A program made the translations under genes and the position numbers. Shown here piece by piece: positions 1 to 15,400 of a stretch of DNA of 64,000 nt (its first letter is position 1; each line of letters opens with the position of its first letter). A model generated the notes under the pieces. It worked only from the letters and a program-made list of their open reading frames with translations. It had not been told where the DNA came from and made no database searches. Origin of the DNA: Morinoia aosen (Eukaryota > Arthropoda > Malacostraca > Amphipoda > Talitridae); assembly GCA_030386875.1 (NCBI GenBank), contig CM059567.1, forward strand, positions 84,127,130 through 84,191,129. The letters are read 5' to 3'.

Positions 1-108
1 TGCTCGATCCGTTGCAGCAGAAGCTGGGCAAGCGCATGGGCGGTCTGCTCTACTTCCCTGCACTCATGGGCGAGTTGTTCTGGTCGGCTGCAATTTTGTC
101 CGCTCTGG
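1..108 (+). CDS. ChT: CHT1 exon a (partial at left edge)
   Basis: The exon reads [20 protein letters not shown]... to ...ILSALG, matching the CHT1 block with GKRMGGLL and the motif LMGE(L/M)FW. It ends in phase 1 (CTG G) before a GTGAGT donor at 109. The upstream part of the exon is off the window. Confidence 0.93.
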
Positions 109-3100
109 GTGAGTCCGACACATTTATGCAGAGGACCTCTCATTGTGTGATTCGTAATCTATTCCAGTAGTCTGAAGTGGCGCTGAGCGGTGATGCAGTT
201 TTAAAGTCGATGATCAATGTTTAATATTGCTGCGAGTATTGTCAGTCGCAATTTTGTAATTCAGAGAAAGTCAAACTGGCAACCAACGAATACTTTCACT
301 TCTTTGCTTCCGTAACCTGACACTTTCATTAATTCAGGGTGAATTAGTAATATTTCTATCACTAAAGTACGTCTTCATTACTTTGAAGTTGTTTTCACCC
401 TGCAGAGTAAATGTGATGTACATATACCGTACTCTTGAATGTGATATACGTGTGTACCGTAAACATCGTGTGAACTGTTGGGATACAGCTACTTTCTTTC
501 GATCTTTTACCACTATGATGATTAGTCTTTTACTCGGTGAAAAATTTTGCAGGAATACCAACAAAAAATTCATTAGAAAAAATTTTATCAGCTAATTTCC
601 CGGAAAGCTCTTGTAACCTATCTAAAATAACATTATGTGCATCGTTATAAACAAGCTTTATCCATGTTTAAAACACTTGTATTTTCTACTCGCTAGCTTC
701 CCTCTCTACCTACGTCCCCACTCATGACTATACACACTTCCTCAGCAAAATATTTAGACCTATTTTCATCCCTAACAATATGATAGAGTGGACTGTTTAT
801 TCTCAGCAGTAATACATTCAGTGGGGGAAATAAATATTCGTATACCAAGAAATTATCTACCAAATTCAGATAGCAGTACACTGATCCGTATGGATGAATG
901 ATTCAAAGCCATCAGCTGTAAATTTTACACTATGCTTCGATTTGTTACGAGCTGCTCATCATCACTTAACATACACAAATGAAAATTATTCCTGAATGAA
1001 ATGTAAAGTTCTTACCCTTTAAAAATCATAGGTACATAGTAAATCAGTATTCTGGTGCATTTTCTAAGTGCAATATATTCCACTTTACTAGGCATTAATG
1101 ATTTGAATTACGGGTTAAATACTTTGGTTTTTAATCTCCGACAAGATTAGTTTTAGTCAGTAATTTGCACCCATGACCGATTATATTTCTGGGAATTTTT
1201 TTTTTGCTTCAGCTCACATTTATTTTATTGTGTTGTGTAGTAACTTAAATGTGATTTATTTAGTGTTTTAATCGACATCATTGTTTCATTTATACCCTAA
1301 TTTGAATATTCATTTAGAAACTTTGCAATTTTGTTCAATATTTTTTGCAGATAATGACTGATGATGAGCTGAGGCTTGAAATGCTGCATTAAAATGCTTT
1401 CAAAATTCTTGTTTACTATTACCTTCGTGGTAAAACTGCTTAACGTAAAAAATTTTATCAATACAATCTCTGAGAAACTGAAATAAAACTAATTGACAAA
1501 TTACTTGTATTCAAGAGTAGGTAAGCACAAGAGGTAAGAAAAATCAGGAAATTTGACTATTAAAAGAAGTTAACACACTCTGAGTTGAATTTTTCTTAGT
1601 GATGGTGGTAAATGCAGGAATTTCTAAATTGCTCCTGTAATGCGTGTTAAAGTTGCATTTTTTATGTGATGCTACTGCCGGCAGCATCAGAAGTCAAGAT
1701 TCCTATGTTTTAGATCATTAATGTTCCACCGTTGTTGCCAGATGTCAATGTCCATTGTTTTGGCTATCAATATTCCACCGTTGTAGTCTCAGTAATCGAT
1801 GTTTCATTCTCCTGCCAACCAGTTCCCAAAAATACATATAATGCTTTAATAGTTAGTCTTCATTATTTTCTCACTTATTCTGCCACCAAGCATCTTAATA
1901 CAAGTATTTTAGCGATTAGTTTCGTTTCAGTTTATCAAAAATTTGTTTAGTAAAGAATTTCTTGGTGTACGAACACTTGTTTCCCTCCACTAAATGTTGT
2001 GCGAGTGGGGAGGAAATTCTACAGAATTTTATCCTTAAGTTACGAGTATTTGCATGTCTTGATGAAGATTTTCTATTAATTAGAATAATTTTACATATTC
2101 GTGCAACTGTAAATTGATCGAGAAGTAGCTTTAACATTGTAAATGTATAGCAGTCTGTCTGTCGGTTTTGATTAGAACCCAGTTTAGTATTAGATCGTCA
2201 AAGTTGAGATCACCTTTAAGAATTCCTTATTTGCAGGGTCGACTCTTGCGGTGATATTAGACATCGGTAACACGCTCTCCATTTTGGTGAGCGCCGCCAT
2301 AGCCGTGACGTACACGTTGCTAGGTGGCCTCTACTCAGTCGCTTACACAGACGTCGTTCAGCTCTTCTGCATCTTCGCCGGGCTCGTGAGTGATGCCCGC
2401 CAAACTGAGCATCTATGTTATCATCAGTCAGTGGTCTAACCGAATTTTTTGACAAGAATCCTATTTGCTCTTACTTCGGGAGTATCTGAATATTTTTCAA
2501 TTTAAATTATAATTTTAGCATCAGTACTCCATGTCACAGTACATTTAAATCGGACGAATACACTGCCACTCTACTTCGGAAGATATTTTGCCAACAGAGA
2601 TAGAATGTTCATTTCTGACAACAATGCTAGACAAGCATTTGTATTAACTCGCATTGTTTGTGGTTTAAGGTTTACAAACATGAAAGAAATAATAACATGC
2701 GGAAAATGAATGGAAATAAGAATCTCAGTCCTATACTGAACTTACAAAAGATACAACGTTGAATAAAAGACGTACTTTCATAATCCTATCCTGAAGCCAA
2801 ATAAGACGAGAAACGATGGTCACTCTCTCTTAAAACCCTACTTAAAACAACTTGGAGCTATCTGACTGCGTCGTTGCTGTGTGGAATGCCAGAAAATGAA
2901 TTTTAGAGCTACAAAACAAAGTTACAGTATATGTATTTTTTGTCAAATCCTGCACATTCGCACTGCCACCATGGTAAATTTGACATGCTCTGAAATTTTA
3001 TCTTCTTACAATTATTCTCAAGCCACAAGTATTGTCGGCTTAATTCCAGACGTTGTTTTCAACCTAACTTTATTGTAGCATGCGTGGATTAGTGGAAGCA

Positions 3101-3364
3101 TGCAATGTAAAATTTATCGACGAAACTGCTAAAACACCATTATATACTGCATAGAGGTATTTAACGCATCATTGTAAACATTCAACGAGTCAAGTCTTTG
3201 CTATGATTTACGGTCAAATTTATATTATTAATTATTGTTGCAATTTGCCTCCACACCCATGCCTAATGTTCGAAGGAAACACTTCTAGTAGCATTTCAGC
3301 TGTATTCTGTATTTAAGTATTTCGTAAGATAAGTCCATAAGGAGTGTGTTCACAGGATGGTGCA

Positions 3365-3406
<42 letters not shown>

Positions 3407-6400
3407 TAGAGCTCCATGAACGAAATGATAGCTGCCGTAAAATTTCAAATCTTAGTGGGATTGTGAGCACTATTCTAGTCCCTTTTAGGACATGGAAGTT
3501 GCATAATACAATCACAGACGTTGACAGGAGTGACTATCCTGGTAAAATGGCTATATCTTCGTCCGCCTCGATGTAACTGAAAATTCATTAACAGCGCTGC
3601 TATGGCATTTTGTGATGCTTAAAGTAACATAAAAGTCCAGAGCTAACAATAGTCTTTTAGACCGAATGGCTCTCGCTTGATACTTTCAAGAGCTTTTTAT
3701 TTTCTGAAAAGTAGACGATGAGCCTAAAACTTGTTCAAAATCTGAAACTGAGTGAGATATCAGGCTTGATGTTATATTGTGTCGCTATCAAAATTCGGCT
3801 TATTGGAAATAACACAGCACTATGTATGGAGGAGAGAGACACTACCTTCTAAATGTATAATTCAACGGTCAATCCATGAGTGGATGATACAGCATAACAG
3901 TTTTGGACTGTTCTTGATCAGATAGACGAGTATGAAGGAAACAATACAATGGGGGAAGAAAATTTTCAAATGCAGAAGAATTCAGACGAAAAAGGCTTGG
4001 TTGAGTGCCAGGTCGTTGAAATTTGAAGACTTCCTTATTTGAACAGGGATGTGATTGGAAAACGCATGCCAAGAAGAGGTAAAATTAGTTTGTTAGTAAG
4101 GAAAAGATGTTAAGCAGAGTTACGATTACCTTTACATGGTTTTTAGCTTTGCTAAGATTTTTCAGAGCTTGGAGAAGTTCATGAGAGAAATTATAATATT
4201 CAACGGTTGAGAAATTTAGTCGGGAAAAATAGTGAACGCATACCAAGAATGTTCTCTGAAAATTGCAGATGATAAATTCTTGAGGTTAACAAACCAACAG
4301 ACTGCAAAATTTGGTTGTGCGAAATTCTCCGACTGATTAGATATACTGATTCTTTTGAAAATTATAATGTTTCGGGAAACATATCCAGAGAAGCATCGAA
4401 TATTTCGACGGGATTTAGTATTCCAGAGTATTTTATCTTTCTTCCATAGTGAATGTATATTTTCACACTTTAAATTTAGGTTGATACCAATTTCAATGTG
4501 TTCTCGGTCATTTTAATTGGCTGTTTACTTCAGAATACGGCATAAAAAAAATTTCTGTTAGCGAATGAAGTCTTTCTTGGGGCAGCATGAATTCAAGTTA
4601 TCCCCATGTAGACTTGGAAACCAATCATTACCGTAGATGTCCCTGCGTTATTAAATCCTAGTTACGCACAGGAGCGTCGCGTTAGGGTATAGAAATGAAA
4701 AATTGTATAAGATAAATATATTGGCATTCTTTATTAAATAATTATTGATAACGAATACCGATGGATTTAGCTCATCATACCATTTTTCATTTATAATTGA
4801 TGATAATCTTTAAAATAATTATAATTACTGCATGCGACAGTGGCTGTGTGTGCCCTTCGCGCTGCAGCACGACGCCGTGGGATCGCTGGCGCTCGACGAG
4901 ACCGACTGGCTGGGGCACATCCCTGCCGATTCCCCCACCTGGGGGCTCTGGGTGGACTACTGGCTGCTCCTCATCTGTGGGGGCATCCCTTGGCAGGTGT
5001 GTGGTATGGCTAGAATTGAAATGGGTAGTAACCAGTTACAGTGCCGAGAAAGTAACGAGCGAGACGTTTTGTATAGAGTATCGATATCGCTCACTAATGG
5101 ATACAAAAGGAACGTGTAATGGTGTTGCCTACATGAAGTTGCCGTCAAGTACCGGAAATTTTCGGCACTCGTTACTCGTAACACATATAAATAACGCTGC
5201 GCGTCCAGTTAAATTTGAACTTACTAGTTTGAACTCTTCTGAAATGCGGTGTAACAACCGGCTGCCAGCTGTCGGCTTTTCTATACAACAATAGTGCTGC
5301 GCTGCGTGTATGTGGTCGGCAATCCGTTCACGGCCTCCTAAGTTTACGCCAATGGCTATAACACAATGTCAATGTGAGTAAATACTTCTAGCATAACTCC
5401 TGGAACTTTATCACGAGCGGAAACTCCTGTTTCCATTAAAGAATTGTCGAGAAAGTGATTAATCAAGGCTGAAATTATTTCACTTAGGAAATATCTTAGT
5501 TCCAAGCCGAAAAGGGTAAGTATATCTACAAATGCATGCCAGTGACTCGCCATGCAGAGTTGCCAGAAATGAACATCACTTGGATAAAGTGAAATAAATG
5601 AACATTACTTGGTACTGATACTTCCTCAAAGTTTAAAGGTGATATGTATTGTTTAAATATTATATAAAATTAAATCTAATCCTAAAACTGGGCTCTCATT
5701 TCCTACTGTCAACAAATGTGCAATTTTCTAAAAATACTATGCATGCATAAATGGTACCTACTGTAGATTATAGGTGTATGTTGACTACGTAATTATAGCT
5801 CTATAAGAATTGTTTGTAAAACACAACATCGCTTTGCCTTCATCGCCTCATGTCGAGTGGCTTTTCATAATTCATGCCGCCAGAAGAGGAAGCTTGTAAT
5901 AATACAGTATGTTTGAAAAATTAGTTGAATTGAAAAAATCTAAACTCTATGATGCATGCGCACCTACCAGAGAGCCATGGTTGTCAGGAGTGAAGCGATG
6001 TTGTTTTTCACAGTTTAGAGGATAAAATTTTCAGAACTTTCCTTTGAGTGCCGTATCGAAACACGTTCCTAGTTGGAGGTTTCCCGTTGAGTCCACAGCC
6101 ATTTTACGAGTCTTCACCACCTTCTGTTGGCAGGTGTACTTCCAGCGAGTTCTCTCTGCCTCCAGCCCCAGCAGCGCGCGATTGCTCTCCTTCAGTGCCT
6201 CCGTCGGCTGCATCCTCAGTGCTATTCCAGCTTGCCTTATAGGCGCCATTGCCAAAGCGACAGGTGAGTACGTGAACACTAGTAATTCTTCTTCTGGTAA
6301 CTTTTCCAGATTTTGTTTCTTCTGAATTGCACAACGATTTGGAAAGGTTATCATCTTTCAATCTTTCAAGACCGTTTTTCCTAAAGTAAATGCGTATGCA

Positions 6401-9400
6401 TAAAAAGTAAATGTTAAAACTTATTCACGGCCGTTTATAAAAGTTCGGTCAATTTAGATTTCCCCTCCTAAATTTTCAGCAAACATCATCATGAATAATG
6501 TCTTTTATGATTTCTTTATTAAGAAAGAAGAACTATCATTTTAAGAATTTGTTGTTTCAATTTCTCAAATGCTCAGGTGAATCCATTCAACTTTATTCGA
6601 TCTACTCATTACTTTCTTACTGTCACAATTACTGCTTCATAAACTGCATCCGAGTCTCGACTCTAAAACTCTATGGTGCCATGGTCAGTTATGATTGACG
6701 CTGCCACTGTACCCGCAGACTGGACGCAGACCGACTACCTGCACACACCTACAGGATACGAGAAAAAACTGGTGTTGCCGCTCGTCATGCAATATCTCAC
6801 TCCCTCTGTGAGTATGGAACTCAATCCAGCTAGAAGGAGGCGTACTGAGCTAAAGCTTCCTAATCCACACTCCTGTTTTTATCATCTTACTATTTATATC
6901 CGTATTGAGGCTACTTTTTTCGTTGTCCTCCTTCGCATGCTTGCTGTTGCTCTCCACACTCCATGTACGCAACGCCTAAAAATTTTTCATTTTCTTGTTC
7001 TTTTTCTTTACTCAGTAGGGATTATCCCAACTATTAAATATGTTCGATATGCTGCAGGAATGTTCTGTCAGAGACAGGGGTTAGCTCAGCGGCCCACTCC
7101 CAGGCATATGAAATTCGACGTGAACTTACTGTCGCAGTGTGAGCAGATGAGGCTGGCTGCCTGACTCTCACGCGCTCGACGTATCTCACATTACTCATCA
7201 TTGCTCGAAATTGATACTACGTTGGACATAAATGATCTGAAATTTAGTCTTAAGCAGCAAGTCGCAAAATAAGTTCGAGCAAGCATTATTCGTTGATTTC
7301 AGAAATCGTCATGAGTTTGATACAGCAATTAGCATTATCAATTGATAAATTTATCGTTTCCTTTCTATGTAATCTTTTATTACTCAGATGAAACTTGAAC
7401 ACTTCTCAGCGCCAATTATCTTGGTTTTTAATTACTTATAATTGTAATTTTGCACCTATTAATTTCTCAGCCTTCGAAACATTCATATGGCAAAATTTAA
7501 TGGTTAATTATATTGGTTCAAATGATTTTATTTCCATCAAGAAAACAGAAGACGCATTTTCCTTCCACAGTATTCAGAACGTGCCTATTTCTTCTCGTAT
7601 TAGCACTATTTTTATCTGTTTGTGATATTGATGTAATGTATTCATTCAGGAAAAACTTTACATGCTAAATAGAGCCACAGGAAACTTAAATGTAGTTCCA
7701 CAAGTTCTAGTTGTTGAGCTCTAAGTCGCTCGTTACAGGAACATATTCTGAGAGCGAAGCATAGCTGATTTCATTTTTCGTTACATTCTCTTACATAGGT
7801 TTTAATATTTGACTTGAAGCCGTGATAAATTTTTGCTTAACGACAACGTCCTAGCATTTTAAATTACCGTTTGGGTCATTGAACTTTTCCCAAATTTTTA
7901 AAGTGAAAACTTCGGTTTTAAAAGTGTTTTTCGCTATTATTCAATCAATTCAGAAGTGAACACGCCTGCTGCAAAAGGCTAAACTCACATTAAAATTAAG
8001 TATTTTAGTATCAATAAGTGAATGTTGTTTTCTCTGTGGATGGAAAAGGAGCCTCAACGACGATTTTTAATGACGAAAGTGCAAAGAAAAATTAGTTGAG
8101 TAATGCTGATATTCATTCGTAACGCGAATCACTAATGCGTAGTATTTGCTCTCGAAATGCCGTGAGAAGAAGGTGTGAAAGGCGAGCTGTAATTAGTTGA
8201 AATGCATCTGTAGGATCCTGGGACCCTACGATCAATCCCTAACGTAGTAAAATTTTGAGAAAAAATTCCCCATCGAAGTCTATCAAAGAGTATACTAATG
8301 GATTTCATCTCTTCAGGCAGGTCCAATTTACTTGAGATTGAGAGCAAGCGTGGTGTAACCGTGTAATCAGAGCTCTGCCTGCGTTTGTTACTGAGGTGTT
8401 CTGCACCCAATTTAGCCTGATTAATTAGCTTTCGGTAATTTTTCACCACTGCCATCGTTAATGCTATCGTATTATTTCTTGTTAATGTCAACCAACTACA
8501 AGCAATTTAAAAGTTTGAATATTTTCCAATTAGCCATTGAATATTAATATATCCTGAACGAATTTTTGCCTTCGGTATAGTTTATACGCAGAGTATATTT
8601 TTGTGCAGAAGTGAATACCTAGCACAAACCATACTTAGCAATTTCGGGAGACTAACGCAGGGTGAAACAATGTACCTAGCTTCTATGAATATCAAACTAA
8701 AATCGAGGAATTCGAATTCTAGAGGCTTTTTCCATGAGAAACGTGAAAATTTCGCTCCCACCATTTCTGGCAACATCGGACGGTAAGGCGCCTTTTGATG
8801 CAATATTCATGATGCTGCGCCTTTTTGAAAAATTACATTCGATGATTGATCACCCGAATGAGCATAGGGAAATTCTTCTTGACTCAACAAGGCTAAATAA
8901 AATATTGGGCCTATGATGACTTCTTTTTTTTTAACGAAGATTAGTATAATTATTAGCCACAAGATTTTACATCAACCTTAATAGTAACGATGTGGAGTTT
9001 TGCTGAATGGCGCTATGCGTCGGTCATTTTGCATCACTTTTTCCTCAAATTCAAAGTTGATAGCTTAGGATATCGTGAACCCCTACAACAGATAACAAAC
9101 GCACAATACGGTTGGCAGCTTGCGTACGCACTGAGGATCTAGCGGCATCTTAGGTTTTAATAACTGCCTATTTTATTAGCATAAAAAATTATCATTGCAC
9201 TTCTCAAACGTCGATGCCGTCAGGCCTGTCTTGAAATCTCGTTTTGTTTCCTGCTCTATTGACGGGATTTCGAACCAGCGTCCGTTGGGTAATTTAACAT
9301 ACTCTCAGAACCTCGCACAGCCAGCAGAATTTTTTCCAGCTTGAAAAGCCAGTCATGCGCTATCAACCTCTTCCATCCCTTTGATCTTGTATATTTATAA

Positions 9401-12400
9401 ATAGCTTGTTTTTATTTTCATCCTATATAAATTCGGGCATGCTTTTATTTTCCATGCTTTATAAATTTGGCCCTGAGCTTAACGCCAGTTGCCGCTCCGT
9501 AATATAGCCACCATGCTTTATAAATTTGGCCCTGAGCTTAACGCCAGTTGCCGCTCTGTAATATAACCGCCGAAAATTGGACATGACTGATATTCATTCA
9601 AATTTCGCTCAGAATTATTTTTAACTCATGATGTAAAAAAGATTTCTGGAAAAACGCTGTTAGTCAGAAAATAAAGTTACAGTAGATCGATTAAAAAATT
9701 TACGTCTATATTTTGCGCCCACAAATGGCATCGAGTATTTCAGACGAGCTTTTTAAAATTGAAAGCCAGTGCAACATAACTTGTGAACCAAATCTGGAAT
9801 CCAGCAATCAAAGTAATACAACTTTTATGCATGCACTCCACTAAAGGTTTTGCTTACACCCTTACATTTAAATAAAATATTATCCCTACAATAAATTAAA
9901 AGATTAGGCAATAGATACTTTCTAGCGTTACTTCCACCCCGAATATAATTTCATGTCTTGCATAAGTGTCTTCTAACACTTTTAAAACGTAGCTGGGTGG
10001 TTCACTTCAACCTAGAGTTGGTGTGTAATGAAGTTTATTCATTAATTCCGTTTCGCTGTTTTATCCATCTTGAACGTACTTTGCTCTTGTAATGAGCCGG
10101 TGAACAGGTTCCTCCAAATAAATCATACAATTTCCCTTTCTATACTTAAATCTTAATATCTAGAGGAAAACGTAACGTAGTACTTTGAAATTTTGACTTT
10201 TAATTAATTTGGCATACGAGACAAACAAAAGTTGTATTCGATATGACCGCCTTCAGCTATAATCGCAGCTTCTACACTCTTTCGAAAGCTGGACACGGCA
10301 CGGAAACATCTACCGTTTCAACGACGGCCACGGCCTTTTTGATGTTGTTCTCAAGGAATGTGACGCTGTTGGGGGGGCTTCACACGAGCTCTTGCCTCAA
10401 TCATCAACCAAAAATAGTGATCCAACGGATTGAAATCCGGCGAGTTGAAAGACCAAATGTCTTTCTTCAAGAATCGCACACCGGACTTGTTGAGCAACTC
10501 AGTTTTCTTCTCCTTGAGGGGAATAATTTTTATTTGAAGTCTTGGCCTTCATCTACAGAAAGATTTCTGTTTGTAAGACGTTGCAGTAGTATTTGGAATT
10601 TACTTCTCCGTTGGTGGCAAAGAAGTGGAGAAAGCTTGCGTCACCCTCTCTCGAAACTATGCTGAGAGTCAGATAGCTGGATATTTCGCAGTTATTGGGG
10701 GTTGAACGTCAGTGCTCGAAGAGGCGATCTGGGGATCGTTAAAAGGACACCGTCTGGGTAGAAATCGGGATATGTGTTGATTTTCTGTTTTTATATGCAT
10801 CTTATAGAGGATTTTCTTGCGCTTCCATTGGTACTTTCCGTTTGCGTCTACTCCGAATAGTGCGCCCACCAGAGGGGGGGAAAGCGATGGGGGTGGCGTG
10901 ACCTTGAACCCTCCCCCCTCATTATTGGGGTCAATTGAGCGTGTTTCTCTGCGGGAATAGCAATATAGTTCGTTCATGGGCTACTCAAAGTGTTTCCATT
11001 ATTCAAACGAAACATTTTAACGCTGAGTAAATATTTTTTTATAATTTTTGACAATTTCAGAATTTAGCTGCTCTGCCGTATCTATGATACCGCAGCTTTC
11101 ATTCATAGCTCGGTGACAGCTGCAGTATCATAGTTACGGCTATAGCAAGCACACCAATCCAAAGGGCTTGAAAAGAGCTACAAAACAGAGGAGTTGACTT
11201 AAAAAAAATGTATTTTGGTCGAAAAAAACGAAAAAATTATAAAGTGGTTGTTTTGAAGAATTACACGTATTGTCTTTTGCTGTATATTTTTGCCCAGAGT
11301 TACAGAGCTACAGCAATGTAAATTATATCAATCGAAAGGGCTTGAAAAGAGCTACAAACGATCAAGAGTTCATTGTAGAAAATTCTGTAGCTCAAAAGAT
11401 AAAAAGAAAAACAATTTTTTTTTGTGAAAAACACGTTTTTCTGGAAACATGATAATTGGTTTCTCAAATGTATCCTCTTCCACAATTTTAGAGCTACAAG
11501 AATGGTTTATATACCATTCGATAGGGCTTAGCAAGGTGTATCCATAAGGGTTTAAATTTTTCGATTCATCTATTATTTTGAAAATTACACGACATGAAAA
11601 AAAAATGAAAAAGGTCACATTTAAAAAAAAATATTTTCAAAATCCACAAAAAAAGTTATCGAAATTCCTAGCCCCTTATGGTTATACAGACTTATAAGCA
11701 ATCTAAAAACGAAGTTCTGGTTCTGTATCTTCAAAATTGTAGAAGAAGATAGATTTAAAAAAACTATTTTATCATATTTAAAAAAAAAATCCAGTGCAGA
11801 TACAAAAATTTTGTCGAAATCCAAACTTTCTTACACTTCTCCTTAGAAACTTCTTTCACGTTATTAGTTAAAATGTGCTCTTTGCCTTGTGCATGAGAGG
11901 TCAGGCGATCGCTCTATGAATTGTCGTGATGCTGAATAGTCTCTTCCCAGGCTTTGACAGTAACGACACGGTTAAATTGGCTTTCACGCTTTTTTTGAGG
12001 CAGGCCAGAGAACGAGGTTGGCGAAATTTATCTTTTCTTAGCGTGTGGGAGGTTGCACATTCTTGGCCAGAATTCTCAAAACGCATAAAATATCGTAAAC
12101 TGTTTGCCTATAGGGTTCTAGAAGAACGTTGCAATAAAGGCTGGACTTAGGTCAGCGAGCTAAAATTCACAGATAGCTAAACGTTTCAGCTGCTCCATTA
12201 CGTAATATTTATACAATGAACTCTGAATGTTTATTGACACATCAAAGGTAACTAAACATGACAGACGCAGTTCAGCTTTGCCTTTTTCAGAAGGATGAGA
12301 ATTAGCTATGTTTTCAAATTTATACGGATTTATCTGAAAGACCCTTTACTTTTTTAATTTAAAATTATTAAAACGCTGATCCATTACGACAGTTGTTATA

Positions 12401-15400
12401 AGACATAGAAAAATTTCTTTGGCGTATTAATAAATCTAGAATATTTTTTTGTCATTTGATTTGTTCCCTCTTCAATGACCTTGTTTTTGTACAGTTTCAG
12501 TTCATTGTTATGACGTCTGTCACAGTCTGGATTTATTGTTCGTACTGCAAAAATGAAAATTTTCGTGAATCTGAGATTGACGTAAGGCTCGTGTCTTTTA
12601 ATACTGTTGAATAATTAGTAATAAGGTGCTTTTTCTTACGTATAATTTCTACAACCTCTAAATTTATAACATTATTATGCGCACCAATTAGATCGGTATT
12701 CAATATACGGCTTTTCCTGTGGCATCACCTTCAAAGCAACCCATTGCCAATAGCAACCTCTATTTTACGTTCGTGTTGCTTCATTGCCTGCAGTGGGTGT
12801 CTTTCATCGGTCTCGGCGCGGTGTCAGCCGCCGTTATGTCTTCCGCGGACTCCTCAGTGCTGTCTGCGGCCTCCATGTTCGCTAGGAACATCTACAAAAT
12901 GGTTTTCCGGCAGAAGGTAAGCCCAGCCAGGAATTTACCATGAAGGACTCACAAGAAGTCACATTTGTCATGTTGATAACAATAATTCAAGGTTATTAAA
13001 TAAAATAAATGCGCAGCACACATACATGGAGAACAAAGGTGACAGCTTTGAGTGGAGAGTGTTTCATGATAAATTAGCAACAAATGTTGCCCCAGTAATC
13101 CTCAAAATTTGATTTGAAATAGCTAGTTTCTTTTCTTGTTAGCTCCAAATTTCATCGTACCTAACAATTCGAGCCGGCAATGTTGCTACGTACTTACCAA
13201 CAGTACGACTATAGCTAAGGGTACGTAAAACTGTAGCGTTGCAATAGCACAACTAGTGACGACAATCAGCGTGAGGTGGTATGGTGAGGAATTCTGTCTT
13301 TCAGGAGTATAAATATGCAGCTGAGTACTTCAACACGTTGACTGAGCATTGGTACATATGTGTACCTCTAGGTAAATTACTCCTTACCGGTAAATTACCT
13401 AGGTAAATTACCAGTATCAATAAATAGCACTTAATTTACGTCACTACTCTTATTTAAATTAGAAAATCGAGTACAAATTATAATATTGTCTTGCAATTAT
13501 ACTTTTCCCCTTTCTAAGAAAGAGTAAAACGTAATAAAGCAGTAAAGACCGCTGTACAATTCTGCAGCTTCCAACTTAACCAAACGGACCGTAGCAACCG
13601 CGCATTGGAGCAATCATACCTCCGGCGTTCAAGAATTATTCTATTCTAATTACATTCAATTTTAATTATTCTATTCTAATTATTCTATTGGTGCAGGCGA
13701 GCGAGCGAGAGGTCATCTGGGTGATGAGGGCCGCCATCATCGTGGTGGCGGGCGTGGCGTCCGGCATTGGTATCGCCATCAACAGCATCTACTACCTCTT
13801 GTAAGTGCATGCCGTCTCTCGCGCCTGCTGCGTTACTTTCAAAACTTGAGTGCTAACACTTCTCCTCAACAATTTCAATGCTTTCAAAGGGGTGTTTCTA
13901 TTTTGGGAATTTGATAAAAACAACCTTTAGGTAAGGTACTGTCGGTGTTGCCTATTTTTGGCTAATGACGAGATCCCTGCTGTCCTCCAGAAATTTTGGC
14001 TATCTTTTCTGAAAAAACTCTTTGTGAGAAAATGTAACCTATTAGTTAAGCACTATCAACTTGTAAAAGGCAATTCTAACTTCGACATTTTTGTTTCTTT
14101 TCATGCCACTCAGTAAGAATAGAACTAAGCTACTTTCAATCGATAATTCTAAATTTTCAGTTACATGGTATAGGCGAATCAAGAATAAGCTTTGAATTGT
14201 TTTCCGAAGTTTTACAATTTCACCATGTGTGCTAAAATTATGCTACCCCTGAGAAATGAATGTATTTACTGCACAATAAAGAATATCGATATTGTTTGAC
14301 ATTCGACTTAGTTAAGCAAGCAGAAATTTCCTCGCTTTACATTTCATGATTTACGTTGCATATTATTAAAATATAGCATAAGCAATGCTATTTTTAGGTA
14401 CTCGATAAAATCATCATTCAAAAACTTCCAGTACTAGCTATTCAGAAAACAATTTGGCAAAAGGGAGCATCAATTATTGATTGTTTGCTGGGACTTCCTA
14501 AACAACGACGGTAGCTGGAGCGAATTAAAAGTAAAACCTAAATTTCCAATGAGACGTAGCTCACTTTTTAACCCTTGAAATATATGAACCGTAATAAGGT
14601 GTTCAAAAAATTTAGTTTATCGAGTGTTGCTGTCCGACATAAGCTCACAATATATTTGAGAACTAAGTATTTGAACAGAACTAAGCTCACCGAGTTCTTC
14701 ATCAGACGTAACGTAATTTGAAACCACTAGAAAGTTGATTATCAGTTTATTGATTTGAGTTGTTTACCATTCTTGAGCAATTTGAAATTCTAGAGATAGA
14801 GCATTTCTCTGGAAATTTATTTTGAAGTGTATCAAATACTTATGCTAGCAATTCTACGCACTGGCGTTAAAATTTCTCTGAATACTATTGTATTTTTTGT
14901 TTCGTGTCATTTACAAATGCATAATACCTGCCTTTAGAAAAGAACATATTTCAGTCTGATTCTTATTGCTTTAAATTGTCTGATACTTATTGCCTTATAC
15001 TTATTGCTAATTCATGTCCGTACATCTTTCCCCTTGCCTGAATAAGCCTGTTTATATCGCGTCTTGGCAAACAACAGCTGATTAAAATATACTAAACAAG
15101 GTTTTCCAAAAATACATGTGTACACTTCCAACGGTCCAAAAAATTATTTTTTTAAAATTATTATTTATTCCAAAACAAAGTTGAATTATGAAAGAAAAGA
15201 AAATTAAATCCAAATTTGATAAAAAAGATATTTAATTTTGGTCAACCTAAATGTTCCAAAGATAAGATACAATGTTCAAACTGGAGGCCCACAGCACCGA
15301 TGTATTTTGCGTACGAGTTCATAATTCACACCGAAGTGTCCAATGGGATTCCTGCCCACACCCATTACTCAAGCTCAAGTCTCCGTTGTCTCCGAATCGC

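Larger units (their letters stand above)
6808..12793 (+). other. CHT1 intron 5 (6 kb), mostly unrecognised
   Basis: Apart from the SINE-like remnant, 59-bp duplication, mariner remnant, stem-loop and ~180-bp repeat listed separately, I recognise nothing here. A 119-codon open frame on the - strand (8132-8491) has no recognisable domain and is probably chance. Confidence 0.7.

Noticed and set aside
7076-7100. tRNA gene or SINE head (GGTTAGCTCAGCGG)
   Set aside because: It resembles an A box, but no B box follows at the right distance and there is no cloverleaf.
6673-7164. 163-codon open frame
   Set aside because: It contains CHT1 exon e but runs past the GTGAGT donor at 6808 into intron sequence; only 6719-6807 is coding.
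8132-8491. 119-codon - strand open frame in CHT1 intron 5
   Set aside because: No domain, no splice signals and ordinary intronic composition; likely chance.
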